From Linderina pennispora (Eukaryota > Kickxellomycota > Kickxellomycetes > Kickxellales > Kickxellaceae): a stretch of DNA of 64,000 nt. Of this stretch, positions 43,533-55,205 are shown piece by piece. The DNA lies in the NCBI RefSeq assembly GCF_002104995.1, contig NW_024468249.1:3162001-3226000 (forward strand). The letters are read 5' to 3'. The position numbers were made by a program, and so were the translations under genes. The notes under the pieces are model-generated. The model searched no databases. It had not been told where the DNA came from and saw only the letters and a program-made list of their open reading frames with translations. Numbering within the stretch: the stretch's first letter is position 1; the number at the start of each line of letters is the position of its first letter.

Positions 43533-44985
43533 TTAGTGGCCGACGGCCTCGGTGTGCTTTTTCAGCGCATCTTTGCGGGGGAAGCCCAGCTGGCATTTGT
43601 CGCACTGGTAACGGTCGCGTCTTTCATGCAGGACGGCGTGGCGCTGCAAGTCGTGTTTGCGCGTGAAGGCCTTGGTGCAGTGCGGGCACTGGAAGGGCCG
43701 GGACTCGCGGGCATCGGGGAAGTGCGTCAGCCGGTGCGTCTTCAGATTATACTGCCGGGCAAACGACCGGTCGCATAAATCGCAGTCAAACCGGCGCTCC
43801 ATGTCGCGCTTATGCACCTTTCGCTCCTTGCGCAGTGGCTCCAGGGCCTCGGGCGACTCCCGCTTGCTGGTCAATGAGGGGATCGGCGCAAACACCGGCG
43901 GGGGTAGTGCCGGGCGCACCAGCGACGGCAGCGTCGGCCGCGACAGCGGCGTGGGCCAGGCGGGCGGGCGGAACCCGGACTGCTTCGGCATCAGTGGCGG
44001 GGCTGGCGGCTGGCGCAATGGCAGGACCGGCGAGAACTGCGAGCCCATCGGTGGGCTGCGCGGGTCGGCGCGACGGATGGTGCGCGGTGACAGAAGGCGC
44101 TGCGACTGCCGCTGCTGCGTGGCCTCGTTGTCCGAGCAGACTTCGTCCAGGGGCGCGAAAAACGACTCGTTGGCCGGCACCAGGTCGTTGTGGAAGCTGG
44201 CAGCACTCATTGCCGACGCATTGCGCAGCAATGCCGTGCTGCGCGCAAACCGCCCGGTTAGTGCCATCACCGCAGCCCCCAGCGGCGCCCCGCGGTCCGC
44301 CATGGGCGGTGACACGTGCTGCGCCAGGCTGTTCTGCGGCTGCGACATCAGCGTTGCGTCTTCGCCTGAAGTCGTCAGGAACGGCGACCCGATCTCCACT
44401 GTTGCCTGCGACGACGACGGCGTCGGCCCATTCGCCCCGCGCGCATACGTCGCCGACGCTGCCAGCAACGACAGTCCAGTCTGCGCGGTCTGTGGGCTGA
44501 ACGCGCTGATGTCGTGTGTGATTGCGCGCTCCCGCGGCGTCACCAGCGCGTCATCGAACTGCTGCTGATGGGGCGTCATTGTCGGGTCCGTCAGCGGCCG
44601 GATCTCTGGCGTCGTGAATACCTCGGCCGGATCGACGAAGCCCGGAAGTGGCCCGTCGGTCACGACCGCTGCGGATGGCGACAGAAGCTGCGGTGCGCTG
44701 GCTGTGGCTGCGGGATGCGCAGCAGCTGACGAAAACAGCTGCGGCGCCGCGCGTTTTGGCGAGCTCTGCTGTGTCCCCACGTACTCGGCCAGCCCCGAAT
44801 CGATAAACAGCGGGCTTGTCATGTATTGCAGGTACTGAAACGCCGCGGGCGAATTAATGTCATTTAGTGGGTCTGTTGCTCGCGCCGTCTTTGAAAGGCT
44901 GAATTGAGATTTGGGGTGGAATAAGCGTCTGCCCATCCTGGGCAATGAACGGTGTCGAGGGTGCAGATGCAAACGAGAAATTCAT
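43533..44985 (-). CDS. three-finger C2H2 transcription factor, Crz1-like arrangement (one frame break)
   Basis: The C-terminal 95 residues contain three consecutive C2H2 fingers: one with CDLCDRSF, one with CPHCTKAF, and one with CDKCQLGF and a longer His spacing (HTEAVGH). The linker RESRPFQCPHC is a TGEKP-like variant. The N-terminal 370 residues are Ser/Pro/Ala/Gln-rich with many Ser-Pro and Thr-Pro sites, typical of a regulated activator. The start at 44,985 (MNFSFASAPSTPF) lies in another frame and joins the main frame by skipping one base near 44,885; without this the N-terminus would be an implausible Arg/His-rich stretch from 44,972. The finger layout resembles calcineurin-responsive Crz1/Prz1 and Msn2-like factors, but no PxIxIT docking motif is evident, so the pathway is left open. 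Confidence 0.78.
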
Positions 44986-46380
44986 ACTGAATATTTTTGT
45001 TTTGGTGGTATCAAGCTACAAGTGGTGGGAGGAATAGTGCGGGCTTATCTGTACAATAAAGAAGAAGAAAAAATGTGAGGAATAAAACTGAAAAAAAGCG
45101 CAGCCGCAATCGCTTTTTGCATGGCAAGCCGCTTTTATATCGAAAATTTTATTCGCCCCCCCAACACTCGAACCCATGCTTGGCGAGAAGAATAGAAAAA
45201 CATCGTGCCATGATTGGGTGATCCCCCTTGGCCTCTGCGCCTACATTCGCATCCGACTTGCAACAACCATGTCGGCAATTGAATGGCAGTCTACTATTCT
45301 CGGCAAAAAAAAAAAAGGAAACTCATCTTCTGCCCTTGCCTCTCACATGCCAAGCCGTGTTTTTCCCTCTCCACATCGGCATTATTGCCAACTATCGTGT
45401 CCGCCCAAGAGTTCCTGTCAGCAATGCAATATTTGTCATGCCACCTGGAACCCCCTGGAAACAAAGAACATCTGCGTGTATAGTGCGCAGCCACCGGGGA
45501 TTCTCTTACTAATGCACTTGGTGCTTACTCAATGCTATGGCAAACTGCCGGAAAGCGAAATCGAACGTATCGGACTTGCAAACGACCCACCCAAACTTTC
45601 TTTGCCAAGCATATCATGACAAAGCCGCTTCGGTTCGTAGATAAAGGCATGCAGCAGATAGGAGCTCCGCGTTTTTTTTACCGTCCAACCAATTTCATAT
45701 GCATGGGGGTCCATGTTGGGCTATGCATGCCTGACACCACCCCCATGCATTCGATCGTTGCAACACGCTAGTGCCTGAAGCACCCTAAAAATAGTTTTTT
45801 CCAGTTTTCCTGGGCTCTTCTCATTGCGCAGTGCTCCACCGAATGCAGCATCCATTTGCCAAACACGGCGCCTCCCATTCTCTTATTGCTCTTGGCAAGC
45901 ATGCATGCCTTCATTTGTCGGAGACAAAGAAATCGGGAGTTGCATGGAGAGGGATAGTGTGTTTACTGCTATAGTCACAGGCTTTTTTTCCACGTCCTCA
46001 AATACTCGCTACTTTTGCCAAGACACCCTCCCACATGCCCCCATGTGCGGGAGAAATACTCCACACTTCAGATACCGCAAAATTCCCAGTTACAGTGGAG
46101 GCACAGATTTTTTGTTTGTCCATATGACGTCCGCAGCAAGCTCCCCCTTTCTAGCAGTCTGGAACCGGCAGACATCAGCTAGCCGCTGGTGCCAGACAAA
46201 CCTGCCAGACTCCGACACGTGAACACGGAGCTCGGCTCCGAGAGCAGATCACGCAATCAGATCACCATTTTCGCTCCTTGGCTCATTCGTCAACTGGCAA
46301 ATGGGCCATTGCACCTCTTCAATTTTATTCTTTTTTCGCGACAGTTTATTGCTCTTTTGTTTTCATTTCGTGTTCGCAAA
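44986..46380. other. 1.4-kb spacer between divergent genes
   Basis: This is the upstream region of both the zinc-finger gene (minus) and RPB3 (plus). No supported gene is present. It contains A-runs, repeated CATGC words and the inverted repeat listed separately. Confidence 0.5.
45699..45750. repeat. 12-bp perfect inverted repeat (stem-loop)
   Basis: ATGCATGGGGGT at 45,699-45,710 is exactly mirrored by ACCCCCATGCAT at 45,739-45,750, with a 28-base loop. A smaller dyad, CACATG-CCCC-CATGTG, lies at 46,032-46,047 in the same spacer. Confidence 0.8.
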
Positions 46381-47359
46381 ATGGAGAGCGAGACCTTTGG
46401 CGCCGGTGACTCGGACCCGCAGCTTCGCATTCGGAGTATAGACCAGACCAATGTCAACTTTGTCTTGTCCAACACACATCTCAGGTACGCGTTTTTTTTC
46501 CTGCACAACAGGGAGGGGGAATCTCAGCAAGCAACTCCCGGTGGGGCGCTAGTTGTCTCGGAGCTCATTGCAGAACAACACCAAGCTCACCAAATGCCTT
46601 TCCTTAATTTGTAGCGTTGCCAACTCGCTGCGGCGCACAATGATCGCCGAAGTACCAACAATGGCCATCGACCTAGTGGAGTTCATCGAGAACACGTCAG
46701 TTCTTGCCGACGAGTTCATTGCGCACCGCCTGGGCATGATTCCCTTGGTAAGCCACGACGTGGACAAGTTCAAGTACACGCGCGACTGTATCTGCACGGA
46801 CTACTGCAAGGACTGCTCGGTGGAATTCCGTTTGCACGTAAAGTGCACCGAGGAGGGCACACGGACCGTGACCAGCCATGAGTTGATCAGCAGCAATAAG
46901 AGCGTGGTGCCGGTGCTCGAGGGAGACGACGACCCAGGGATCATTCTGCTGAAATTGCGCAAGGGCCAGGAAATCAACATCCACTGTATTGCGAAGAAGG
47001 GCGTGGCCAAGGAGCACGCAAAGTGGTCGCCGTGCTGCGCGGTGGCGTTCGAATATGACCCACACAATAATCTGCGCCATCTGGACTACTGGTATGAGAA
47101 GAGCATTGAGAAGGAGTGGCCACTGAGCGAGAATGCCAAGGAAGAGGACAAGACAGATCCGGATGCTCCGTTTGATTACAAGGCTGAGCCCACGACCTTT
47201 TACTTTAATGTCGAGACTGTTGGCTCCATTAAGCCGCAGAATGTCGTTATTATGGCCACGCGCATCTTGCAGGAGAAGCTCGGCACTTTGCTGCTGGCCT
47301 TGGAGGACGACCAGAACCCGGACGCGGCTGCTGCGGCTGACGACGGCGACTGGTATTAA
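46381..47359 (+). CDS. RPB3: RNA polymerase II subunit RPB3 (one intron)
   Basis: Exon 1 (46,381-46,484, MESETFGAGDSDP to SNTHL) is followed by a 130-base intron (46,485-46,614, GTACGC to TTTGTAG) and exon 2 to the TAA at 47,357-47,359, giving 282 residues. RPB3 hallmarks are VANSLRRTMIAEVPTMAID, the alpha-subunit-like dimer motif DEFIAHRLGMIPL and a zinc-binding group C-x-C-x3-C-x2-C at residues 93-102 (CICTDYCKDC). The C-terminal part has FYFNVETVGS and an acidic tail. RPB3 pairs with RPB11 to nucleate Pol II assembly. No frame breaks are seen. The intron position after the first N-terminal motif leaves phase 2. Confidence 0.96.
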
Positions 47360-48010
47360 AACGAATCAAATCACACTATTCCATGTTTCTTCGTGGGTGC
47401 GGGAGTGCGCGTTTTTTGTGTGTGGGAGCAATGGCCGCCGTAAGCCATCTTGTGGAGATGCTTGCATATGCGCTTGATGGGAATGGGCAAACAAACATTT
47501 GTCTCCACATACTCCTCGATGCCGCAAGGACTTGGTCCCCTCTTTTTGAAAAGGAGACAAATAAAAATAGTAACTACTAGCCTGGAGCGCATACCTCTCC
47601 GACAGCAGGGCTGGAAAATGTTCGTAGCAGACGGTGAGGGGGAGCGTGGCTCCATTTCGATAGCCGAAAAATAACACCCTGCCCAGAGCCCTGTACACTG
47701 TCTAGGTCTTTTATGTATCTCCAGGCCGCACAGGAGCAGTTAGAAGACGGAGCAAGCGAGCAGTAGGGCGCATTTTGCAGCAGGTCAAGGAACTCGCATA
47801 CCCGCAAGACATAAAACCAAATGGTCAAGATCCTCTTTCTGCAGGACTGCTGCAATATTTTTTGTCCAGACTCCAACGACGCTTGCCAGCTTTTTGTTTC
47901 CGCCTCACATCATACACATCACATATTGGCTTGGTGCTCCATATATCAGCTACATTTCTGGCTAGCGTCATTCGGCAGCATAGTTTCTGTTCTTTCCTAT
48001 CATTTGGGGG
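47360..48010. other. spacer upstream of the MADS-box gene
   Basis: This 651-base region between tandem plus-strand genes has no recognised product in any frame. It holds the RPB3 terminator and the MADS gene promoter. Confidence 0.5.
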
Positions 48011-49834
48011 ATGGGCCGAAAGAAGATCAATATCCGCGAAATCGAAAACTCGCGGCAGCGCACTGTGACATTTGCGCGGCGACGCGCCGGGCTGATAAAA
48101 AAGGCGCACGAGCTCAGCGTCCTGTGCGGTGTGCAGGTAGCCATGGTGATATTTGACTCGAAGAACGCCAGCCATGTGTACGCCTCCTCTGGAGCGCCCG
48201 AGGATCTGTTTGCGCGCTACCTGAACAAGCAGTTTCTGACCAACGAGTCGCGCAAGCGCAAAGACCATGCAGACACCGAGAGCGACCTGGGCTCCTACGG
48301 GTTCGACAATAACGGGTCGTTTATCCGCCGCAGGCTGGCTGTGGTCAACGAATACAAGGTCACGTCGGACGGGCCTAGCTCCGAGAACTTGCACGTCAAA
48401 TACACAAAGCAGTACCACAATCCAGGCAGCGAGCCCAAGCAGGCGTTCCCGGCCATGCTGGATAGCCCGCGTGTGTTGCAGGCGGCGGGTGCGCGGATGC
48501 CGGTGCGGTCGGTTTCGCTGGTGCGCAAGGCGCCCATGAATGCTCCAATGCCGATGATGTGCGAGCCGCCAGCGCAGAATAGCGTGCGAGACTTGTCAGC
48601 ACTGTCGCCCATTTCGAACAGTAGCGATATGTCGGGTGGTCGCAGTTCACAGGGCTTCCTGGGCGACATTGGCTCATTGGATCTCAACAGCGTGAATAAT
48701 ATGCTGGGCATAATTAATGCCGCCGAGCCATCAAGCAATCCGACATCGCCTACAGCCAGACATCAGAGTAGCGGGGAGCCCAAGGCGAAGCGGCCGAAAT
48801 CCCAGTCTTTCTCCACAGCACACGCGCCCTACAGTCATTTGCGCCAGGCGCCGTACTCGTCGATGATCACGCCGTCGAGAATCCCAGAGAGCACGGGCCA
48901 GCTGGACGGGAACTTGAGCCAGATGATCGTCGACCAGATCTTTTCCGATGTGGATGTGGCGAAATTGCTGCAAAGTTCGTCATCATCGTCGTCATCGTCG
49001 TCATCATCGTCATCATCGTCATGGCAAGGTGTGTCGCAGCAGGATGGGCGACAGAGTAGTGGTTCAATGAGTAATGCCGACTCCAGTGCAAGCATCTTTA
49101 GCAGCATTTCGGAGTGCTCGCAGGGCTTGGTCTCCCAGTCATTAGGAAACGCGTTTGATGGTTCGATGGACTTTGCCGTTTCCATGCGCAAGAACGCTGA
49201 GGGTGCGCAATCGGTGTCGGGCGGCAGCAGTGTTTTGAATGAGAATGGGAATCTGGAGGAGGACGAGGAGGAGATGGATGAAGAAGAGGATAATATTGGC
49301 GACGATGGTGACGAGGACGAGGACGAGGACGACGATGAGTATGACGACGAGGACGAGGACGAGGGAAACGACAATGGTGCTGGCGAAGAGGAAGCAGCGC
49401 TGCCAGTAGCCTCCCAAGCATTGCAGGCAGCACCAGCCAACTACCCTGTGGCTGCCCCGAGTGAGATCGGCCCAAAGACCCGCAGACAGGACATCATCCA
49501 GACGCTGCAGGGCCTCAATATTATCACTGACCAGGCCATCTTTGACCAGCCGGCATCTCTGGCAACAACCCTGGCCATTCACACCCAGCCAGTGCATGCC
49601 GAGTATCCGCAGCAGTTGTACACACCTGGAAGCGCGTTCCATGGTATCGCTTCAATGTCTTCGGCAGGCCAGCCGAATATTGCTGCGCATTTTGACTTCA
49701 ACAGCCTTACTGCAAACCCCGGCGGTTTCATGATGGACACCAGTAGTCTGATCCTGCCGGGTAACAGCAGCGGACGCAGCCGTGGGTTCGAGTCAGATCT
49801 GGCCTTTGCCCTGCAGAACGGCAAGGTCTTTTAA
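48011..49834 (+). CDS. MADS-box transcription factor, MEF2/Rlm1 type
   Basis: This is an intact 607-residue frame. Residues 1-60 form a MADS box beginning MGRKKINIREIENSRQRTVTF, followed by RRRAGLIKKAHELSVLCGV and VAMVIFDS. The MGRKKI start at residue 1 and the R-Q-x-TF pattern place it with the MEF2-like class that includes yeast Rlm1 and Smp1 rather than the SRF/Mcm1 class. Rlm1 acts in the cell-wall integrity pathway downstream of a MAP kinase; this role is inferred. The rest is disordered and Ser/Pro/Gln-rich with a run of serines (about 48,976-49,020) and a very acidic Asp/Glu tract (about 49,252-49,400), probably an activation region. It is convergent with mL59, 57 bases apart. Confidence 0.92.
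   Translation: MGRKKINIREIENSRQRTVTFARRRAGLIKKAHELSVLCGVQVAMVIFDSKNASHVYASSGAPEDLFARYLNKQFLTNESRKRKDHADTESDLGSYGFDNNGSFIRRRLAVVNEYKVTSDGPSSENLHVKYTKQYHNPGSEPKQAFPAMLDSPRVLQAAGARMPVRSVSLVRKAPMNAPMPMMCEPPAQNSVRDLSALSPISNSSDMSGGRSSQGFLGDIGSLDLNSVNNMLGIINAAEPSSNPTSPTARHQSSGEPKAKRPKSQSFSTAHAPYSHLRQAPYSSMITPSRIPESTGQLDGNLSQMIVDQIFSDVDVAKLLQSSSSSSSSSSSSSSSSWQGVSQQDGRQSSGSMSNADSSASIFSSISECSQGLVSQSLGNAFDGSMDFAVSMRKNAEGAQSVSGGSSVLNENGNLEEDEEEMDEEEDNIGDDGDEDEDEDDDEYDDEDEDEGNDNGAGEEEAALPVASQALQAAPANYPVAAPSEIGPKTRRQDIIQTLQGLNIITDQAIFDQPASLATTLAIHTQPVHAEYPQQLYTPGSAFHGIASMSSAGQPNIAAHFDFNSLTANPGGFMMDTSSLILPGNSSGRSRGFESDLAFALQNGKVF
48976..49020 (+). repeat. TCN serine-codon repeat in the MADS-box gene
   Basis: TCG/TCA triplets repeat in a row and encode an uninterrupted serine run inside the coding sequence. 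Confidence 0.85.
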
Positions 49835-49891
49835 AATCTACACTAATCTTGCAGTGATTGTCCACATCATGATATTGACAAAAAAGTATGT

Positions 49892-50369
49892 CTAGAATGG
49901 CAGCGACGACTTGTTCTTCTCCTTCTCCTTGGCCAGATCCTATATGCAGAGAAAGACTGCCATTAGTGCAATTGCAGTGCGACCCTATATTTGATGCCTT
50001 ACGGTGCCTTACGACGCCCCCTCCCACCATGCAGGCTTTTCTTACCTCCTTCCACTTGCGGATCTTTTCGGGCATCTCGTCCAGGTTCTTCTGGATCATG
50101 GCCTGCTTCTCGGCATATGTGCGCTGCTGCTTGTGTCCCTTTGGCGGCTTCGACCGCACCGGCTTCTTGGGCGCCAGCTCGGACATGCCAATGGATGTCG
50201 GATCAATGCCCTGCACGAGGCACGCCTTGCGGAGCTCCGCCTGCCGGCGCAGGCTGAAGTGGGGCGGCCGCCAATGTCCATTCACAAAGGAGACCTTGAA
50301 TGCAGTTTCCGCATGCTCGGCCTTTACGTGGTTAAGAATGTTTGCCGAGAACTTGCGCACTGTCGCCAT
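49892..50369 (-). CDS. MRPL25: mitochondrial large-subunit ribosomal protein mL59 (one intron)
   Basis: Exon 1 (50,046-50,369, MATVRKFSANILNH) and exon 2 (49,892-49,939, DLAKEKEKNKSSLPF) are separated by a 106-base intron (GTAAGA to CATATAG), giving 123 residues. The core matches the fungal mL59/Mrpl25 family: HFSLRRQAELRKAC, PPKGHKQQRTYAEKQAMI and KNLDEMPEKIRKWKE. It is a component of the mitochondrial 54S subunit. Typical for the family, it lacks a long cleavable presequence. Frames upstream on the minus strand from 50,438 add only leader sequence. Confidence 0.88.
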
Positions 50370-50884
50370 TGCAAAATAATTCTTGAATTTTGGAGCTGAA
50401 AAAAAAAAAGAGGAGAGCTGAGGCGAAATGCTGAGCAATGATGGCCCAGCGCTGCTGATATGAATCGAGTGGCTGATCGTGGTTCGGGAATCAAGAAATC
50501 AGTGGCGGGAAGTGGTCACGTTCCATGGCGTGAACCAGCCTGCAAGAGTACCTTGCATTTTTGGCTTCAGGTGGTTTCATCACTCTTGGACCTTTTTTGT
50601 GATTTTTCCGGGGTGTCAGTTTTGGCTCCTTGTCCGTCCTGCTTTTGCTCCCACTCTTTCTATTACGCATTTTTATTTACAGCGCTTGAACTGACTGCGG
50701 CAGGGAGAGAGAGCTCCACCAACAGAACACTGCCCAACGGCATATAGCAAGCAGACACACCCGTTATTTCCTAGCAGCGCGCGTGTGCGCAGAGGGAAAG
50801 TTCACACCCTTTTTTTTTTTATTTCACCAAACCCCTTGCTTGCATCTATTATCGTACTATTTGTATTCTCCCTGCACACTTCAA
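50370..50884. promoter_or_regulatory. divergent promoter between mL59 and the Gln-rich gene
   Basis: This 515-base spacer includes a run of ten T near 50,811-50,820 and C-rich leader sequence just before 50,885. No gene is recognised. Confidence 0.5.
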
Positions 50885-53800
50885 ATGGCGCGCCAGGGCG
50901 GTCGGAGGGCAAATTTCAAACAAAGGAGGCAGCGAGTCAGGCGAGAGCAACAGCACCAGCAGAGGTACCGGGCGAGGGGGCGGGCGCAGCGGTAACCGGA
51001 CTTCTGGCCCACGAAAGGCCGTGTTTCGCCCGTCTGTCCGAGCTCTGCCAGTTGGTGGCGCCCCCGGCGACACGGCAGCAGCACATGCAAACCTTACCAA
51101 CGCCAATGGGTCGAAGGTGGCGACGGAGCAAAAGGAGAGAATCAGTGGGCATCCGGGCCTACTGCTTGTGAACCGGAAGCTGTCGAACAGCGCCGGGACT
51201 GTGCCAAAGAAGCACATGGCTGGGGTACCGCAGGCGGTTGCTGAAAAGCCTGGGTCGGCTGCGGCAGATGCCGGGAAGCAGGAGAATCCGTGGCTGGCGC
51301 GCGGTCGCCGGATGAGTGCAAGGGCTAACGCGGCTGTGGATGACGCAGCGACATCGACGGGGGCTGCCATATTGGGCAGCAAGCAGGCGGTCTCAAGGAA
51401 AAGCGGTGCTGCCAAAAGTGGCCAGAAGCTACCCCAGATTACTCCAGTGCCGGTTGGAAGCAACAGGAGCAATGGCAGCAAGCAGTGGGACGAGATGCTT
51501 GATACTGAAGGCATTGATTTCTCGCAGGACCTGGAGTTTGGTGATGGTGCCACGGTGCGGATAAGCCCTGTGCCACTGTCTCCTCAGCCCAAGGAGCCAC
51601 CACTAGCTACTGCTGCAACTAAACAGCAACCACAGCAGCCAGATGCAGCAGCTGTTGCTGCAGATCCAAAGTCGGAGCCAGTCAAATCGAGCGAGCGAAA
51701 CATCAAATCGAAGCCAAATGCCAGCAAACCGGCCCAAATCGCCGGTGAAGTCGCAGAGACTATTGGCCCAGCTTGGCCCACGGCCAGCAGCGCAGATAAA
51801 CAGCAGCAGCAACAAGAACAACAGCAGCAGCAGTCCGTTGATCGGAAGGTCGAGGTAAAGGTCTGGGGAAAGCCTGCCAAGACGGTTGCACCAGCCAAGA
51901 CCGACGATGCCGGGGATGCATCACCAAATACACGGTGGTGGAAGGCAAGCTTGTCTGGTGGTGCTCGAGCAGGTCCACGGCCAGAAACAACAACAGCAGC
52001 GACATCTGATCATGCTTCGCGACGGCAGCAGCAGCAACAGCAAAAACTGCAGCCTGCTGCAGCTGGGTCCCCTAAGCAGCTGCGACAGATGCAGAAGCGG
52101 CCTGACAGAGGAGAGCCACGGGTGTCTCAGGCTGACAGAAGCGAGCGCAGTGGCCGATTCCAGCGCGGGGGTCGACGCCACCAGGCGCCAGTCCCCACAG
52201 TCGTTCCACCGCTGCTGCTTACGCGAGCAGGCATGCGCAGTACTATGCATATTGATGGGGATATAGATGGCAGTGCTGCCGACACAGCCAGCATCGAAGA
52301 ACCAGTGCCTATGGCCAAGTTGCCGGAAGCGAATGAGACAGAAGAGGCTGCGACGAATTCGGGGGGTAATGTCGGGCAGGTGGTGCCGGGTTCCAACTTT
52401 ACAAGCAAGAAGGCGGTGCATGAGCCAGCAGTCGAGTCAACAATTGCCCTTGCACCAGCACACGGGACATCAAAACAGGAATCGCCAGAATCCTAAGGAG
52501 CAGCCAGCAGTCAGTCAGCGCACCAAGGACGTGAAGAGTAATGGTGTCTCGCGCCCTACTACAGCAGCACAGCGCAGGACCGAGCCGGGGCAGTCATGGC
52601 GCAAGGATGGACGTGATAATCGGAGCGTGGGCAACTGGCGGTCAGGCCATGCACAGAAGGACACTATTAATTCGCCACAAGTATACCAGCCGAAGCATGC
52701 AGCAGCAGCAAACCAGCTGGCATCTTCTGTACCAACTCCGGTCATGGCCGGCAGCAAAGGTGTTGCTCGGGATGACAGTAAACCGCAGCAGCACAACAGC
52801 TTTGAACGAGGCAAGCATGAGCCGATGTCAAAGGCCAAGATGGCAAGTAGCTGGCGCTCCATACCTAATAAGGAGTCGCTACAGCACACTGCTAGCAGTG
52901 CATCGGGCAGCACTGGCACCTCTGCCAGCTATGCCAGCTGCCAAGTCTGCCGCTAGCCAACACCAGTACTGCCAGGCAGCCGACGCCGCTGCTGCGTATA
53001 CGGTTCCAGCAGCTAGCGCACACCCGACGCAAGGAGGAGGAGGACACAGTGAGTACCATATGCCCGACCGGCGCCAGACGATATCAACGATCCCAGCACA
53101 GAGCGGAATCGCGTCAGAGAGATCGACCGGCCTGACTCCGCCGCCTCAGCCGCTATTGCCTCATACCATGCTGGCTGATATTCTTGGCGATGGCGACCAG
53201 TCGGCCTGTATTAGCAGCACACCTCGATCCAGCGCATCTGTCGGTGGTAGCGGAGCGGTGGGCAAGATTGTACCAGTGCACGATTCGTCGCGAGAGGCCA
53301 CCAAACCTTTCAAAGTCGCAGCACCAGCAGCTTCGGAGCGAATCAGACATGAGCACCAGCAATCCTTCGTATATCCCTCATATTCACAGCTCGACCTCGC
53401 TGTTCAACCTGGGCAACAACAGCAGCCCGCTGTTTACACCATACGGCGTAACGCGTCCCGGATTCTTCTCAGCTGACCAAGGCAACAGCCCTACGCCCCG
53501 GCATGCATGGGCCCAGCAGCACTCGCACGCTGCACAGACTACGCCAGAGACCGCGACAGCGTCGGCTCAGAGCCCCGGTGATGCTGATGGAGCTGTTCAG
53601 GCTCACCAGGGTCCGCCTCCTGCTTCGGTGGGCCAGCCGGATGGGTTTTGCCGGTGGGTCCATGGCTGAGCACCAGCAGCAGCACCAGCAGCAGCCGTGG
53701 AACTACCACCCAGCCCAGGTTGCGCCAATGCCCGGCTACATGGGCTACGGCGGATTTAGCGTTGGTGCGGATCTGACTGCCGTCGGGCCAATGTTTAGTC

Positions 53801-55067
53801 CATTTTCGGCCAGCGCGGCATCGCTCTGGGCAGCGGATGCCTCGCAGCAGAACTATGAGCATTCGGTGCACCAGACACGCCATCACAGCGAGTCGCGGTC
53901 ATCGTCGCACGGCGACAGCTTTGGGGGGTCGCGCGCATATCCCAACAGAGGCAGTGGTGGCAGTGGCAGCAGAGGTAGCGGCAACAGGGCTCCCAGGCCA
54001 ATCGGAACGCGGAGTGGCAACAACACCAGCAACGGCGGCTCGAATATGTCTGGTGGTGGACATGGCCATCATGGAGGTGGGCATCAGCCGCACCACTACT
54101 GGCAGCCACATTATGCTGCTGTCCAGCAGCAGCCGCAGCACCCACCACCGCACGGATATGGAAGCCGCAGCAACAGCAGGCTCTACCCGTCGCCGCACGA
54201 CAGCCCACGAATGTTTGCTGTGCCATCGCCTGTGCCTGCGATGCCGGCGTATATACCGTCCGTGGTATCCCAGGCAGATGGCAGTATGGTCGCTTATCCA
54301 CAGGTGACCCAGGATCTAGCTGCTGATGGCAATGCGGGCCTGTCGCCATACCCAGGAATTATGGCGTCTCCGTATATGGCTGGTGCTGTGCGTCCATCGC
54401 CCCCTCCGCCCCCACCAGGAACATACGGCTATGGTGCTTACACAGGAACCGTGCATATTCAGCAGCAGCAGCTGCCGCACTCGTACATGCCGTTCCCGCC
54501 TCACCCGCAGGCAACTGCTGTTACCGCTGCCCATATGCCGTACATGCAGCCCATGTACATGGGTCCACCGCCAGTCAATGCTGGTGTTGTATATTCTGTT
54601 GGTTCTCCAAATGTCGGACCATATTTCTATGGCCAGCCCGTCGTCCAGGAACTGCAGTCGGCCGTTACCGATGTACAAAATCCTGGTGCGGACAGCTCCA
54701 ATGCTGAGCTACAGGAGAGTGCCGGAGTCGTTGCAGCCGATGCTGGAAGGACAAGCGAGGGTGCCGATCCCCAGGCCCTAGAGCGCTCATCTCAACAGGC
54801 ATCGCCACCACAGCAGCACCACCACCACCACGATGCTGCTCAAGGGAAGAGCCACCCTGGTCGCTCGTCTGGACGCCATAGACACCGTGGCCGTAAGCAC
54901 AACAAGGGTGCGGCAAGCAATGCCGGCGACAAGCAAGCAGCCAAGTCACCCCTCAAGACGTGCCGCGGGCCCATTCCAGAGCAAAAACTGACGGGCCCAC
55001 CAAGCGTGGTGGCCGTCGATCAGGCAAGCACAGCGCGAAGAAGCAGGTGTCCGCCACTGCTGCGTGA
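50885..55067 (+). CDS. very long low-complexity Gln/Ser/Pro/His-rich protein (frame breaks)
   Basis: The start at 50,885 gives an Arg/Gln-rich, RGG-like N-terminus (MARQGGRRANFKQRRQRVRR). A first break near 50,980 joins RSGNRTSGPRKAVFRPSVRA. Further breaks lie near 52,480, 52,950, 53,400-53,640 and 54,960, leading to a basic end (GPTKRGGRRSGKHSAKKQ) and a TGA at 55,065-55,067; total about 1,390 residues. One more ordered motif, WDEMLDTEGIDFSQDLEFGD (near 51,490), stands out. The C-terminal third is Gly/His/Tyr/Pro-rich with QQ and HHHHH tracts. No RNA-recognition motif or enzyme domain is seen. Composition resembles RNA-granule scaffolds, but function is not assigned. The same codon style on both sides of each break argues for one gene. 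Confidence 0.6.
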
Positions 55068-55205
55068 AGGATGCTATCCTCACCTATTCTGCTTACAGCA
55101 TATGTTACGCTTAACCTGTCGCCTCTCTTTCGGAAACAGCATCTCACTTTAGGCTTATAATATTTACCCCCTTTATGGCGCACACGTCCAAAATTCGAAT
55201 ATGGC

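Noticed and set aside
45120-45240. Possible second tRNA (CTCGAACCCA resembles a reversed T-loop)
   Set aside because: No acceptor, D or anticodon stems can be paired around it.
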